A program made the position numbers and the translations under genes. This document shows, in pieces, positions 55,864 through 64,000 of a stretch of DNA of 64,000 nt. This DNA is from Cognatilysobacter xinjiangensis (GTDB lineage Bacteria > Pseudomonadota > Gammaproteobacteria > Xanthomonadales > Xanthomonadaceae), in the NCBI RefSeq assembly GCF_014651995.1, contig NZ_BMXY01000001.1, positions 558,001 to 622,000 of the forward strand. Reading direction: 5' to 3'. Below the pieces are notes generated by a model. It had not been told where the DNA came from. It saw only the letters and a list, made by a program, of their open reading frames with translations, and searched no databases. Numbering within the stretch: position 1 is the stretch's first letter; each line of letters opens with the position of its first letter.

Positions 55864-58800
55864 GTGGCAAAGAGACAGCAGATGCAGCAGGTGTTCCGTC
55901 GCAGCGCACTCACCGTCGCGCTCGGCATGTGCTTCACCGGTCCGGTCCTCGCGCAGAGCGCGTCCGGTAATGTCTTCGGACAGGCAGCCGCTGGCTCGAC
56001 CGTGGTCGTCGAGAACCCGGCCACCGGCTTCCGCCGCGAGGTTGCCGTCCCGGCCGACGGCGCGTTCCGCATCCCCGCCCTGCAGCCCGGCAACTATCGT
56101 GTGACGGTCCGTGACGCCAGTGGCGGCACGCGCGTCCGCGACGTGGTCGTCAATGCCGGCGTCGGTACGTCGATCGACTTCGCCGCGCCCGCGGGCGGCG
56201 GCGACGTCACCGCCGATTCGAACTCGCTCGATACCGTTCGCGTCCGCGGCGTCCGCGCCGTCAACCCGATCGACGTCTCGTCCGTCGAATCGACCACGAT
56301 CCTCACCTCCGAGCAGATCGCGCGCATCCCGGTGCCGCGCGACACCACCGCCGTCGCCCTGCTGGCGCCGGGTACCGTCCGCGGCGACGCGGCCTTCGGC
56401 AACCTGGCGTCGTTCGGTGGTTCGTCCGTCGCCGAGAACCAGTACTACGTCAACGGCTTCAACATCACCAACTCGTTCCGCGGCCTGAACTTCTCGCAAG
56501 TGCCGTTCGAGGCGATCGCCGAGCAGCAGGTCAAGACCGGTGGCTACGGCGCCGAGTTCGGCCGTTCGCTGGGTGGCGTGATCAACCAGGTCACCAAGCG
56601 CGGTACCAACGAGTTCCACGCCGGCGGCAACGTTTTCTATACGCCGTCGAGCCTCAGCGCGCATCCGCGCGACATCTACCAGACCAACGGCGTTCTGCGC
56701 TCGGACAACTCGACGGAAGAAGAGTCCTCGGCGACCGCATCGGTCTGGGCGAGCGGCGCGCTGGTGCAGGACAAGCTCTTCGCCTACGGCCTGATTCAGT
56801 ACAACAAGACCTCCGAAGACGTTTCCAACAACGAGATCGTGGGCGGCGGCACCAGCGAATCCGCGAAGTGGCCGACCTACCTCGTCAAGCTCGACTGGAA
56901 CATCAACGATTCCAACCTGCTCGAGTTCACGTCGTTCAACGACAAGCGTGAACGCGAGATCGACTCCTACACGGAAGCCGGCACGTATATCGGCACGAAC
57001 TTCCTGGAGGAGGGCGGTCAGAACCACATCCTTCGTTACACCGGCTATTTCACCGACAACTTCACCCTCTCGGCTCTGTACGGTCATGGCACGTTCTCAC
57101 GTGCGCAGCACCTGCGTACCGCGACCGGCGCTGACGTTAGCTACGGCGGCAATCTGGCAGTACCGGCGACCGGCTGCCCGATCATCACGGATGCGCGCCC
57201 CAAGTACCGCCAGGATCTGACGGGCAAGTACGTGAGTACCTGCAACATCACGGGCGGCGCGATCGAGCGCGGCGATGCGGAGGATACGCGTGACCAGTTC
57301 CGCGTCGATGCCGACTGGCAGCTGGGCGACCATCAGATCCGTTTCGGTCTTGACGTCGACAACTACGAGTCTGTCGCAGGCACCTCTAACGAAGGTGGTC
57401 GCGTGTGGCGCTACGCGGTAGTCGATCCCAACGGCACCCCGAACAGCGGCGACGAGTTCGATATCGTTCGCGAGCAGATCGTCAACCAGGGCACGACCGT
57501 CAAGGTCAAGCAGCACGCCTACTACGTGCAGGACAGCTGGAAGATCACCGACAATTTCATCGCCCAGATCGGCCTACGCTGGGATACGTTCGAGAACCTC
57601 AACGGTTTCGACGAGACCTACGTCAAGGTCAAGAACCAGTTCGGCCCGCGCTTGGGCTTCTCGTGGGACGTCAACGGCGACTCGACTTTCAAGGTTTACG
57701 GCAACGCGGGTCGCTACGCGCTGCCGCTGACGCCGAGCGTCGCGGTCCGAGGCGCAAGCGCCTCGCTGTTCACGCGCCAGCAGTTCACGTTCACAGGTGT
57801 TGACCCGGTTACGGGCGCCCCGCTGGGCATCGTCCCCCGGACGGGCTCGACGGGCCGCCTCCAGTACGTCAACGGCGAATTCGGCGAACCGAAGAACCCG
57901 GCGACGATCGCGAGCAGCAACCTTGAGCCCATGTACCAGGACGAGTTCATCCTGGGCTTCCAGAAGGCGCTCAACGAGCACTTCAACGTCGGTGCGCGCG
58001 GTATCTACCGCAACCTGAAGACGGCGATCGACGACAACTGTGATTACGCGGCGATCCTCGAGGCCGCCGGCTTCGACGAGAACTTCGAACGTGACGGTCG
58101 CGCGGCCGTGCTGCCGGGTGGCGGCTTCCCGTACTGCCGCATGTTCAACCCGGGTGCCGACGCGATCTTCCTGACCGACTTCTTCGACGACGGCGTGCTC
58201 GAGAGCACGACGGTGCCGGGTAGCCGTCTTGCGCCGAAGGCCAAGCGCACCTACAAGGCGCTCGAGCTGTTCACCGACGTCACCTACGACAAGTTCTTCC
58301 TGCAGGCCTCGTACACGTGGGCGCAGAGCAAGGGCAACACCGAAGGCGGCGTGAAGTCGGACATCGGCCAGCGCGATACCAGCGTCACGCAGGACTTCGA
58401 CTACTACGAGCTGACCGTCGACACGTACGGCTTCCTGCCGAACGACCGTCGCCACAGCCTCAAGGTGTTCGGCAACTACGAGTTCTCGGACGAGTGGTCG
58501 ATGGGTGCCAACCTGCTGGTGCAGTCGGGCCGTCCGCTGAACTGCCTCGGTACGCTGACGCTCCCCAGTGGCGCTCTGCATCCGTATGGTGCGGCTTTCA
58601 TGCGCTGCGACAACAAGCCGGTGCCGCGTGGTACCGCCGGCCGCCTGCCGTGGACGACGAACGTCGATCTTAATATCGCTTACCGTCCCGCGTTCGCGAA
58701 GGGCCTGCAATTCAAGGTCGACGTGTTCAACCTGCTCAACAGCCAGAAGGTCACGAGCGTCAGCGAGATTGCTGAAGATGGCTCGACCGGTGCGGACCTC

Positions 58801-58872
58801 GAGACCTACCTGATGCCGGCCTCGTTCCAGGCGCCGCGTTCGGTCCGCTTCATGGTCCAGTACGACTTCTGA
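55864..58872 (+). CDS. Oar-type TonB-dependent receptor
   Basis: A 1002-residue outer-membrane receptor. The GTG at 55864 has AGGGGA about 6 nt upstream and starts a clean signal peptide (cleavage after VLA, residue 30). In-frame starts at 55798 and 55801 would add 21-22 residues before it. Then come a carboxypeptidase-regulatory-like domain (about 31-110, with FRIPALQPGNYRVTV), a plug (about 130-260, with TSEQIARIPVPRDTTAVALL and GGYGAEFGRSLGGVIN) and a 22-strand type barrel ending in FMVQYDF. Oar-like receptors import or bind peptides and large substrates; the ligand here is unknown. It is antiparallel to its neighbours tsf and pyrH and precedes two sulfotransferase genes. Confidence 0.93.
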   Translation: MAKRQQMQQVFRRSALTVALGMCFTGPVLAQSASGNVFGQAAAGSTVVVENPATGFRREVAVPADGAFRIPALQPGNYRVTVRDASGGTRVRDVVVNAGVGTSIDFAAPAGGGDVTADSNSLDTVRVRGVRAVNPIDVSSVESTTILTSEQIARIPVPRDTTAVALLAPGTVRGDAAFGNLASFGGSSVAENQYYVNGFNITNSFRGLNFSQVPFEAIAEQQVKTGGYGAEFGRSLGGVINQVTKRGTNEFHAGGNVFYTPSSLSAHPRDIYQTNGVLRSDNSTEEESSATASVWASGALVQDKLFAYGLIQYNKTSEDVSNNEIVGGGTSESAKWPTYLVKLDWNINDSNLLEFTSFNDKREREIDSYTEAGTYIGTNFLEEGGQNHILRYTGYFTDNFTLSALYGHGTFSRAQHLRTATGADVSYGGNLAVPATGCPIITDARPKYRQDLTGKYVSTCNITGGAIERGDAEDTRDQFRVDADWQLGDHQIRFGLDVDNYESVAGTSNEGGRVWRYAVVDPNGTPNSGDEFDIVREQIVNQGTTVKVKQHAYYVQDSWKITDNFIAQIGLRWDTFENLNGFDETYVKVKNQFGPRLGFSWDVNGDSTFKVYGNAGRYALPLTPSVAVRGASASLFTRQQFTFTGVDPVTGAPLGIVPRTGSTGRLQYVNGEFGEPKNPATIASSNLEPMYQDEFILGFQKALNEHFNVGARGIYRNLKTAIDDNCDYAAILEAAGFDENFERDGRAAVLPGGGFPYCRMFNPGADAIFLTDFFDDGVLESTTVPGSRLAPKAKRTYKALELFTDVTYDKFFLQASYTWAQSKGNTEGGVKSDIGQRDTSVTQDFDYYELTVDTYGFLPNDRRHSLKVFGNYEFSDEWSMGANLLVQSGRPLNCLGTLTLPSGALHPYGAAFMRCDNKPVPRGTAGRLPWTTNVDLNIAYRPAFAKGLQFKVDVFNLLNSQKVTSVSEIAEDGSTGADLETYLMPASFQAPRSVRFMVQYDF

Positions 58873-58894
58873 TATCTCCAAACGTGAGTCTTGG

Positions 58895-58924
58895 CGGCCA
58901 CCGAAAGGTGGCCGTCTTTTTTTT
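58895..58924 (+). terminator. Rho-independent terminator after the TonB receptor
   Basis: An 8-bp stem with a GAAA loop (58903-58906) is followed by eight T (58917-58924). It lies 22 nt past the receptor stop and 28 nt before the first sulfotransferase ATG, so it should limit readthrough into the latter. Confidence 0.9.
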
Positions 58925-58952
58925 CGCGCTAGGATGGCCGGGGGAGGGCGAC

Positions 58953-60497
58953 ATGCACGTCGAGCGTCAATGGAGGCGCGTACGCGAGTACGACGCCGCC
59001 GGAAATTCCGAAGCGGCGCGAATCGCCTGTCTGTCGCTCGTCCAGTCCGCGCCGGACCACGCCCCGGCCTGGGAGTACCTCGCGCAGATCGAGACGCAGC
59101 TCGGCCATTACCGCGCATCGCACTTCGCGGTCACGCAGGCGGCGACCGCGGTCATGCGGACCGGGGCACTGGCCCGGCTCTCGCACGTCACCATGAGACT
59201 GCTCGACTTCGACGAGTGGCTCGCCGTGCGCGAACTCATCACCGCGGCGGACTGGACGTCGAAGGATGTGTTGCGGCAGTCGCCGGTCCTCGCCCAGCAC
59301 CTGATGCTCGCGGGCGACGATGCGGCGGCGCGGCGCCTGTGCCAAGCCGCGCAGCCGCACCTGCAGCCGGATCCGCGGCTGGCCTACATCGCCGGGCTCG
59401 CGTCGCGCAACCTCGGCGAGGCCGATGCGGCGGAAGCCGCGTTCGAGCGCGCCATCGGCATCGATCCTGATTTCTCGCCGGCGCACTGGTCGCTCGCGTA
59501 TCACCGCCCCGCGGGCCTCGGCCGGGTGCCGCGGATCGAGGCGGCGGTCGGTCACCGGCGGACCGATGCCTCGGCAATGGCCGATCTCTGTTACGCGCTG
59601 TACCGCGAGAACGAACATGCGGGCCGCTTCGGCATCGCCTGGACGTGGCTGGCGCGCGGTGCCGCTGCGGCGCGTTCACGCATGCATGCCAGTGGTGTGG
59701 GCCCACGCGGCCGTGCCGGGACGTTCCATGTCGATCGGGTCGAGCCTCCGACGGAACGCGAAGCGGGCCTCGTGTTCATCGTGGGCCTGCCGCGCAGCGG
59801 CACGACGGTACTGGAACGCATCGTCGGGAACCACAGCCGCGTGTACGCCGCAGGCGAGTTGAACTCGTTCCATACCGCGCTCTGCCAGCAGATGGATGCG
59901 TTCCTGCCGTTACCTTCGACCACGCGAACGCCGCCGGAGCCCCGCGCATTGGAGCAGCTCGCGACGATGTATCGCCGCGCCGCGCAACGCCACGCCGTCG
60001 ACGGCCGCATCGTCGTCGACAAGAACCCCGCGAATTTCCTCTATGCCGGCCTGATCGCGCGTGCATTGCCGGAGGCGCGCATCCTGTGCCTGCGTCGCGG
60101 CCCGATGGATGCGTGCTTCTCGAACCTGCGCGAGCTGTTCGAAGGAGACGCATATCCCTACAGTTATTCGCTCGACACGCTGGCCGAGCACTACGACTGG
60201 TTCGACCACATGCGTTCGGCGTTCGAGGTGGCGCTGCCGGGCCGTTTCATGACGGTGCAGTACGAGAGCCTCGTGGCGGATCCGCGTGCGATGGCCGAGC
60301 GCGTGCTCGGCTTCTGCGGGCTCGGTTACGAGGAGGGCTGCGAGCGCATCGAGCGCAATGCCGCTCCGGTTTCGACCGCGAGCGCATCGCAGGTCCGCGA
60401 GGCGGTGCATACCCGGGGCGTCGGCGCCTGGGAAGCGTACGCGCCGTTCCTCGAGCCGCTGCAGCAGCGCTTCGTCGAGCTGGGGGTGGTCCCATGA
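58953..60497 (+). CDS. TPR-containing sulfotransferase, copy 1
   Basis: A 514-residue protein with N-terminal TPR-like helices (about 1-215) and a C-terminal sulfotransferase domain (about 265-505). The 5'-phosphosulfate loop PRSGTT is at 280-285 (GLPRSGTTVLERIVGNH). The 3'-phosphate block reads LRRGPMDACFSNLRELF (from R381), with S390 conserved, but the usual RDP is RGP here (G383). It should use PAPS to sulfate a protein or other acceptor. The ATG at 58953 has GGAGGG upstream; a longer frame begins inside the terminator and is rejected. It overlaps copy 2 by 4 nt (ATGA). Cytoplasmic, since no signal peptide is seen. Confidence 0.9.
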   Translation: MHVERQWRRVREYDAAGNSEAARIACLSLVQSAPDHAPAWEYLAQIETQLGHYRASHFAVTQAATAVMRTGALARLSHVTMRLLDFDEWLAVRELITAADWTSKDVLRQSPVLAQHLMLAGDDAAARRLCQAAQPHLQPDPRLAYIAGLASRNLGEADAAEAAFERAIGIDPDFSPAHWSLAYHRPAGLGRVPRIEAAVGHRRTDASAMADLCYALYRENEHAGRFGIAWTWLARGAAAARSRMHASGVGPRGRAGTFHVDRVEPPTEREAGLVFIVGLPRSGTTVLERIVGNHSRVYAAGELNSFHTALCQQMDAFLPLPSTTRTPPEPRALEQLATMYRRAAQRHAVDGRIVVDKNPANFLYAGLIARALPEARILCLRRGPMDACFSNLRELFEGDAYPYSYSLDTLAEHYDWFDHMRSAFEVALPGRFMTVQYESLVADPRAMAERVLGFCGLGYEEGCERIERNAAPVSTASASQVREAVHTRGVGAWEAYAPFLEPLQQRFVELGVVP

Positions 60498-62059
60498 GCG
60501 CGCCGGCGCCGATCGATCGCACGGCAATCCGCCGACAGGCCGAAGCCTGCGCTGAAGCGCGCGACTTCCCCGGTGCGATCGCGGCGTTCGAGCGCTTGCG
60601 CGAGTCCGCGCCCGGCGACGCGGACGTGCTGCTGCAGTTGTCCTACATGCATTCGCTGGCCGGCAATTACCGTCGTGCGCGCGACTTCGCGTTGCAGGCG
60701 CATGCGACGAAGCCGCGCCAGCCGGCGGTGGTCAAGGAGCTGATCGCCAGGTTGCGCACGTTCAACGAGGGCGAGGCGCTGCTGGAATGCGTCGAGCGCC
60801 TGCCGCCGCTGCGCGATGTCGAAATCCCGCTGCTGTTGGCCTTCGCCGCGCAGCTGAGCTACCTCAACCTGCCCGAGCGAGCCGTCGTCTTCCTCGACGA
60901 GGCCCGCCGTGCCGATCCGGATTTTCCGCCGACGCTGCTGTCGCGCGCGCAGGTACTGACGTATCTCGGCCGCTTCGACGAGGCGCATGCCGACCTCGAC
61001 CGCTGCGAGAAGCGTACGCCGGGCCTTCCGAAGCTCTGCTGGCTGCGATCCAATCTCGGCCGCAAATCGGTGGACGACCGTTTCGCGCGCACGATGATCG
61101 CGTCGCTGCAGCGTCCGAACCTCAAGCCCGACGACGTCGCGATGCTCGCGTTCGCCCTGCATGCCGAGCTCGATCGGCTCGGGCGCCATGAGCAGGCCTG
61201 GCAGGCGCTGGAACTCGGCTGCCGCGCCAAGCGGTCGACACTCGATTACGCCGCTCGGCAGACCGACGTGGTCGTCGACCGGCTGATCCGGTTGCTGCCG
61301 GCGTACGACGCACCGGACAACGCGAACGTCGATCCGATACCGGTCTTCATCGTCGGCATGCATCGTTCGGGCACGACGTTGCTGGAACAACTGCTGGCGG
61401 CGCATCCGGAGGTTCACGGCGTCGGCGAGCTCTACGACTTCACCAGCGCGATGCGCCACGCGACGGATCACCACTGCCGTGGGGTGATCGACGCGGGCAT
61501 CGTCGACCGCGCATCGGGCGTCGAATTCGGCGAGGTGGGCCGCCGTTATCTCGACCGCATGCGCTGGCGCCTTGGCAGCGAGCGCTTCTTCACGGACAAG
61601 CTGCCCTCGAACTTCCTCAACGTCGGCTACATCGCGCGCGCGCTGCCGCAGGCGAAGATCCTGCACATGGTGCGCGACCCCGTGGAGACCTGCTTCTCCA
61701 ATCTGCGCGAGCTGTTCTCCGACGCGAACGCCTACTCCTACGACCTCGGCGAGCTCGCGCATTACCACCGCCAGTACCGCCGGCTGATGACGCACTGGCA
61801 TGCCACGCTGCCGGGCCGGATCCTCGATGTCGACTACGCACGCCTCACCGGCGATCCGGAACCGGTGCTTCGCGAGGTCGCCGCGTTCTGCGGCATCGAC
61901 TTCGATCCCGCGATGCTCGATACGCGGGCGGCGCGACGTGGCGTGGCGACCGCGAGCGCGGTGCAGGTGAGGCAGGGGATCCAGAAACGCGACGTGCCCA
62001 AATGGGCGCCGTACGCGGCGCAGCTGCAGCCGTTGATCGACGCGCTGCGCATGTCCTGA
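60494..62059 (+). CDS. TPR-containing sulfotransferase, copy 2
   Basis: A 521-residue paralogue of the preceding gene with the same layout: TPR repeats (about 5-220, for example YMHSLAGNYRRARDFALQAH), then a sulfotransferase domain. Its PAPS loop is MHRSGTT (289-295) and its 3'-phosphate block is the standard VRDPVETCFSNLRELF (R394, D395, S402). CFSNLRELF is identical in the two copies, and DKLPSNFL matches DKNPANFL. The ATG overlaps the previous stop, so both are made from one mRNA. TPRs probably select the acceptor or hold the pair together. Substrate unknown. Confidence 0.9.
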   Translation: MSAPAPIDRTAIRRQAEACAEARDFPGAIAAFERLRESAPGDADVLLQLSYMHSLAGNYRRARDFALQAHATKPRQPAVVKELIARLRTFNEGEALLECVERLPPLRDVEIPLLLAFAAQLSYLNLPERAVVFLDEARRADPDFPPTLLSRAQVLTYLGRFDEAHADLDRCEKRTPGLPKLCWLRSNLGRKSVDDRFARTMIASLQRPNLKPDDVAMLAFALHAELDRLGRHEQAWQALELGCRAKRSTLDYAARQTDVVVDRLIRLLPAYDAPDNANVDPIPVFIVGMHRSGTTLLEQLLAAHPEVHGVGELYDFTSAMRHATDHHCRGVIDAGIVDRASGVEFGEVGRRYLDRMRWRLGSERFFTDKLPSNFLNVGYIARALPQAKILHMVRDPVETCFSNLRELFSDANAYSYDLGELAHYHRQYRRLMTHWHATLPGRILDVDYARLTGDPEPVLREVAAFCGIDFDPAMLDTRAARRGVATASAVQVRQGIQKRDVPKWAPYAAQLQPLIDALRMS

Positions 62060-62085
62060 CGCGGCAGGCGCGACCCCGAAGCGAA

Positions 62086-62111
62086 AAAGGCCGCGATCTC
62101 TCGCGGCCTTT
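62086..62111. terminator. Bidirectional terminator between sulfotransferase 2 and tsf
   Basis: An 11-bp stem with a TCTC loop has A-tract and T-tract flanks. It lies between two convergent genes. Confidence 0.85.
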
Positions 62112-62131
62112 CCGTTTCGCTTTCGGATGGA

Positions 62132-63001
62132 TCAGGCCAGACCGGCCTGCTTCATCACTTCCGCCGCGAAGTCGTCGGTCTGCTTCTCGATGCCTTCGCC
62201 GACGGCGAGGCGGACGAAGTTGACCACTTCGGCGCCTGCGGACTTCAGCGCCTGCTCGACGGTGCTGTTGGTGTCGAGCACGTAGGCCTGGCCGGTGAGG
62301 CACATCTCGTTGACGGTCTTGTTGACCTTGCCCGAGATCATCTTCTCGAGGATTTCCTGCGGCTTGCCGGTGTCCTTCACCTGGGCCAGCGCGATTTCCT
62401 TTTCCTTCGCCACGAAATCGGCCGGGACGTGCGCCGGCGAGATGTACGGCGGGTTCATTGCGGCGACGTGCATCGCGAGGCCGCGGGCCAGCTCGGCGTT
62501 GCCGCCCTTGAGCTCGACGATCACGCCGATGCGACCGCCGTGGACGTAGGCGGCGAGGGTGTTCGCGCTGTCGATGCGGGCGAGGCGACGGACCTGCACG
62601 TTCTCGCCGACCTTGGCGATGACGGCGGCGCGGGCTTCCTCGACGGTCTCGCCGGACGCGAGCTTGGTCGCCTTGAGCGCCTCGACGTCCTGCGCGGCGA
62701 GCGCGGCCTGGCCGACGGTCTCGACGAAGTTCAGGAAGTTGGTGTCCTTGGCGACGAAGTCGGTCTCCGAGTTCACCTCGACCAGCACCGCGGAGCCTTC
62801 GCCCTGGGCGGCGACGATGCGGCCCTCGGCGGCGATGCGGCTGGCCTTCTTGTCGGCCTTGGCGAGACCGGTCTTGCGCAGCCAGTCGGCCGCCGCCTCG
62901 ATGTCGCCGTTGTTCTCGGTGAGTGCCTTCTTGCACTCCATCATGCCGGCGCCGGTGCGCTCGCGCAGTTCCTTCACCTGGGAAGCAGTGATCTCTGCCA
63001 T
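62132..63001 (-). CDS. tsf: Translation elongation factor Ts
   Basis: A 289-residue nucleotide exchange factor for EF-Tu. [20 protein letters not shown] at the start and the TDFVAKD motif that displaces the EF-Tu magnesium are intact. The ATG at 63001 matches the family start; the in-frame upstream codons are rejected. It follows rpsB as in most bacteria and is partly separated from it by a hairpin. Confidence 0.98.
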   Translation of the reverse strand: MAEITASQVKELRERTGAGMMECKKALTENNGDIEAAADWLRKTGLAKADKKASRIAAEGRIVAAQGEGSAVLVEVNSETDFVAKDTNFLNFVETVGQAALAAQDVEALKATKLASGETVEEARAAVIAKVGENVQVRRLARIDSANTLAAYVHGGRIGVIVELKGGNAELARGLAMHVAAMNPPYISPAHVPADFVAKEKEIALAQVKDTGKPQEILEKMISGKVNKTVNEMCLTGQAYVLDTNSTVEQALKSAGAEVVNFVRLAVGEGIEKQTDDFAAEVMKQAGLA

Positions 63002-63092
63002 GGGCGTAGCCTCATTCGTATGGGGAGGATGTCCCGCTGGGCGGGACGACGTGCAGGCGCCGACGGCGGCTGTCACGCGAAACTCTTGACCG

Positions 63093-63119
63093 CGGCGGCC
63101 ACGGATTCCGTGGCCGCCG
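63093..63119 (-). terminator. Intercistronic hairpin between rpsB and tsf
   Basis: A perfect 12-bp stem with a 3-nt loop starts 11 nt after the rpsB stop, on the minus strand. The following sequence is only slightly T-rich, so it is likely a partial terminator or mRNA end-protecting structure that sets the S2 to EF-Ts ratio. Confidence 0.65.
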
Positions 63120-63130
63120 GGTGGAACCGC

Positions 63131-63958
63131 TTACTCGGCGGCCGGGGCCGGAGCGTCGGCCTTGCGCGGGGCGCCCTTCTTGGCCGGCGCGCGGCGCGGA
63201 CCCTTGCGGTCCTCGGCGCCTTCGCCGCCCTCGGCGTTCGCGAAGTCTTCTTCGCGGACCGACGCGGCCTGCGGCGCGGCAGCCTTGCCCTCCAGCACGG
63301 CTTCGGCGGCGGCACGGGCGTACAGCTGCACGGCGCGGATGGCGTCGTCGTTGCCCGGGATCGCGTAGTCGACCAGCTCCGGGTCGTAGTTGGTGTCGAC
63401 GACGGCGACGACCGGGATGCCGAGCTTCTTGGCTTCCTTGATCGCGATGTCCTCATGGCCGATGTCGATCACGAAGATCGCGTCGGGCAGGCGGTTCATC
63501 TCCTTGATGCCGCCCAGCGAGGCTTCCAGCTTGTCGCGCTCGCGGCGCAGGCCCAGCACTTCGTGCTTGACCAGCTTCTGGAACGTGCCGTCGGTCTCGG
63601 CGGCCTCGAGCTCCTTCAGGCGCTGCACCGACTGCTTGACCGTGCGGAAGTTGGTCAGCGTGCCGCCCAGCCAACGCTGGTTCATGTACGGCATGCCGCA
63701 CAGCTCGGCCGCTTCCTTGATCGCCTCGCGCGCCGAGCGCTTGGTGCCGAGGAACAGGATCATGCCGCGACGCTGCGCGACGCCCGAGAGGAAGTTCATC
63801 GCGTCGTTGAAGAGCGGAACGGTCTTCTCGAGGTTGATGATGTGGATCTTGCCGCGGGCGCCGAAGATGTACGGGCCCATCTTCGGGTTCCAGTAGCGGG
63901 TCTGGTGGCCGAAATGGACGCCGGCTTCCAGCATCTGGCGCATGGTGATCTGGGGCAT
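63131..63958 (-). CDS. rpsB: 30S ribosomal protein S2
   Basis: A 275-residue ribosomal protein. [20 protein letters not shown] and [12 protein letters not shown] are diagnostic. It has an extended Ala/Lys/Glu-rich C-terminal tail (about 40 residues beyond E. coli S2), common in xanthomonads. GGAG lies 9 nt before the ATG. Only 42 nt of leader are in the window, so the promoter and any S2 autoregulatory site are not visible. Confidence 0.98.
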   Translation of the reverse strand: MPQITMRQMLEAGVHFGHQTRYWNPKMGPYIFGARGKIHIINLEKTVPLFNDAMNFLSGVAQRRGMILFLGTKRSAREAIKEAAELCGMPYMNQRWLGGTLTNFRTVKQSVQRLKELEAAETDGTFQKLVKHEVLGLRRERDKLEASLGGIKEMNRLPDAIFVIDIGHEDIAIKEAKKLGIPVVAVVDTNYDPELVDYAIPGNDDAIRAVQLYARAAAEAVLEGKAAAPQAASVREEDFANAEGGEGAEDRKGPRRAPAKKGAPRKADAPAPAAE

Positions 63959-64000
63959 TGCGATAACTCCAGGCGGTGGAATCCGGCCGCGGGAAATGGA

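Noticed and set aside
58884-58952. A longer start for sulfotransferase 1
   Set aside because: The added codons overlap the terminator stem and T-run, while the ATG at 58953 has a strong GGAGGG.

Overview
The window is about 64 kb of chromosome from a GC-rich gammaproteobacterium. Gene content, gene order and protein sequences fit the Xanthomonadaceae/Lysobacteraceae, most likely a Lysobacter-like genus. Reasons are the leuS-lptE-holA-nadD-rsfS-rlmH and maf-rng-yhdP-tldD blocks, the pyrH-to-accA envelope block, an Oar-type TonB-dependent receptor (TBDR), and frequent GTG/TTG starts. I saw no tRNA, rRNA, CRISPR array, insertion sequence or prophage, and no clearly broken gene. One gene is cut by the left edge.

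Layout: (1) 1-5.7 kb: two tandem M13 zinc metallopeptidases on the minus strand (the left one partial), then a divergent DEAD-box helicase, rhlE. (2) 5.7-15 kb: a DUF885 protein, a YhhQ transporter overlapping a DUF502 membrane protein, a Ser/Thr kinase with a sulfatase-modifying-type C-terminal domain, a hotdog thioesterase-like protein, the chaperedoxin CnoX, a DUF998 membrane protein and a CHASE3-GAF-GGDEF diguanylate cyclase. (3) 15-21.3 kb: leuS, lptE, holA, nadD, rsfS and rlmH on the plus strand. (4) 21.3-23.1 kb: a TonB-like protein, a small hydrophilic protein and a SIMPL-domain protein on the minus strand. (5) 23.2-33.3 kb: maf, rng, yhdP, tldD, pmbA and a DUF4870 protein on the plus strand, with darP antiparallel. 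(6) 33.3-37.5 kb: ispA-xseB, tilS, and a porin plus a small phosphate-binding-like protein on the minus strand. (7) 37.6-55.6 kb: a nearly continuous minus-strand block, read pyrH, cation efflux gene, frr, uppS, cdsA, dxr, rseP, bamA, lpxD, fabZ, lpxA, lpxB, rnhB, dnaE, accA. (8) 55.8-62.1 kb: an opposite-strand module of one TBDR and two tandem TPR-sulfotransferases. (9) 62.1-64 kb: tsf and rpsB on the minus strand.

Most of the window is core machinery for outer-membrane biogenesis (lptE, bamA, lpxD/A/B, rseP, uppS, yhdP, dxr, cdsA, fabZ, accA), translation (leuS, rpsB, tsf, frr, rsfS, rlmH, tilS, darP) and replication (dnaE, holA, rnhB, xseB). The most unusual piece is the TBDR/TPR-sulfotransferase module. 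It lies where rpsB-tsf would be expected to lead into pyrH-frr, has an AT-rich upstream region with a CRP/Clp-type palindrome, and has terminators after the receptor and after the second sulfotransferase. I infer a surface receptor associated with PAPS-dependent sulfation of an unknown acceptor. The function of the module is not shown by the sequence.

Start sites were chosen from ribosome-binding sites, signal peptides and family alignment from memory. Long open frames antisense to leuS, dnaE, bamA and the peptidases are by-products of high GC and were left out.
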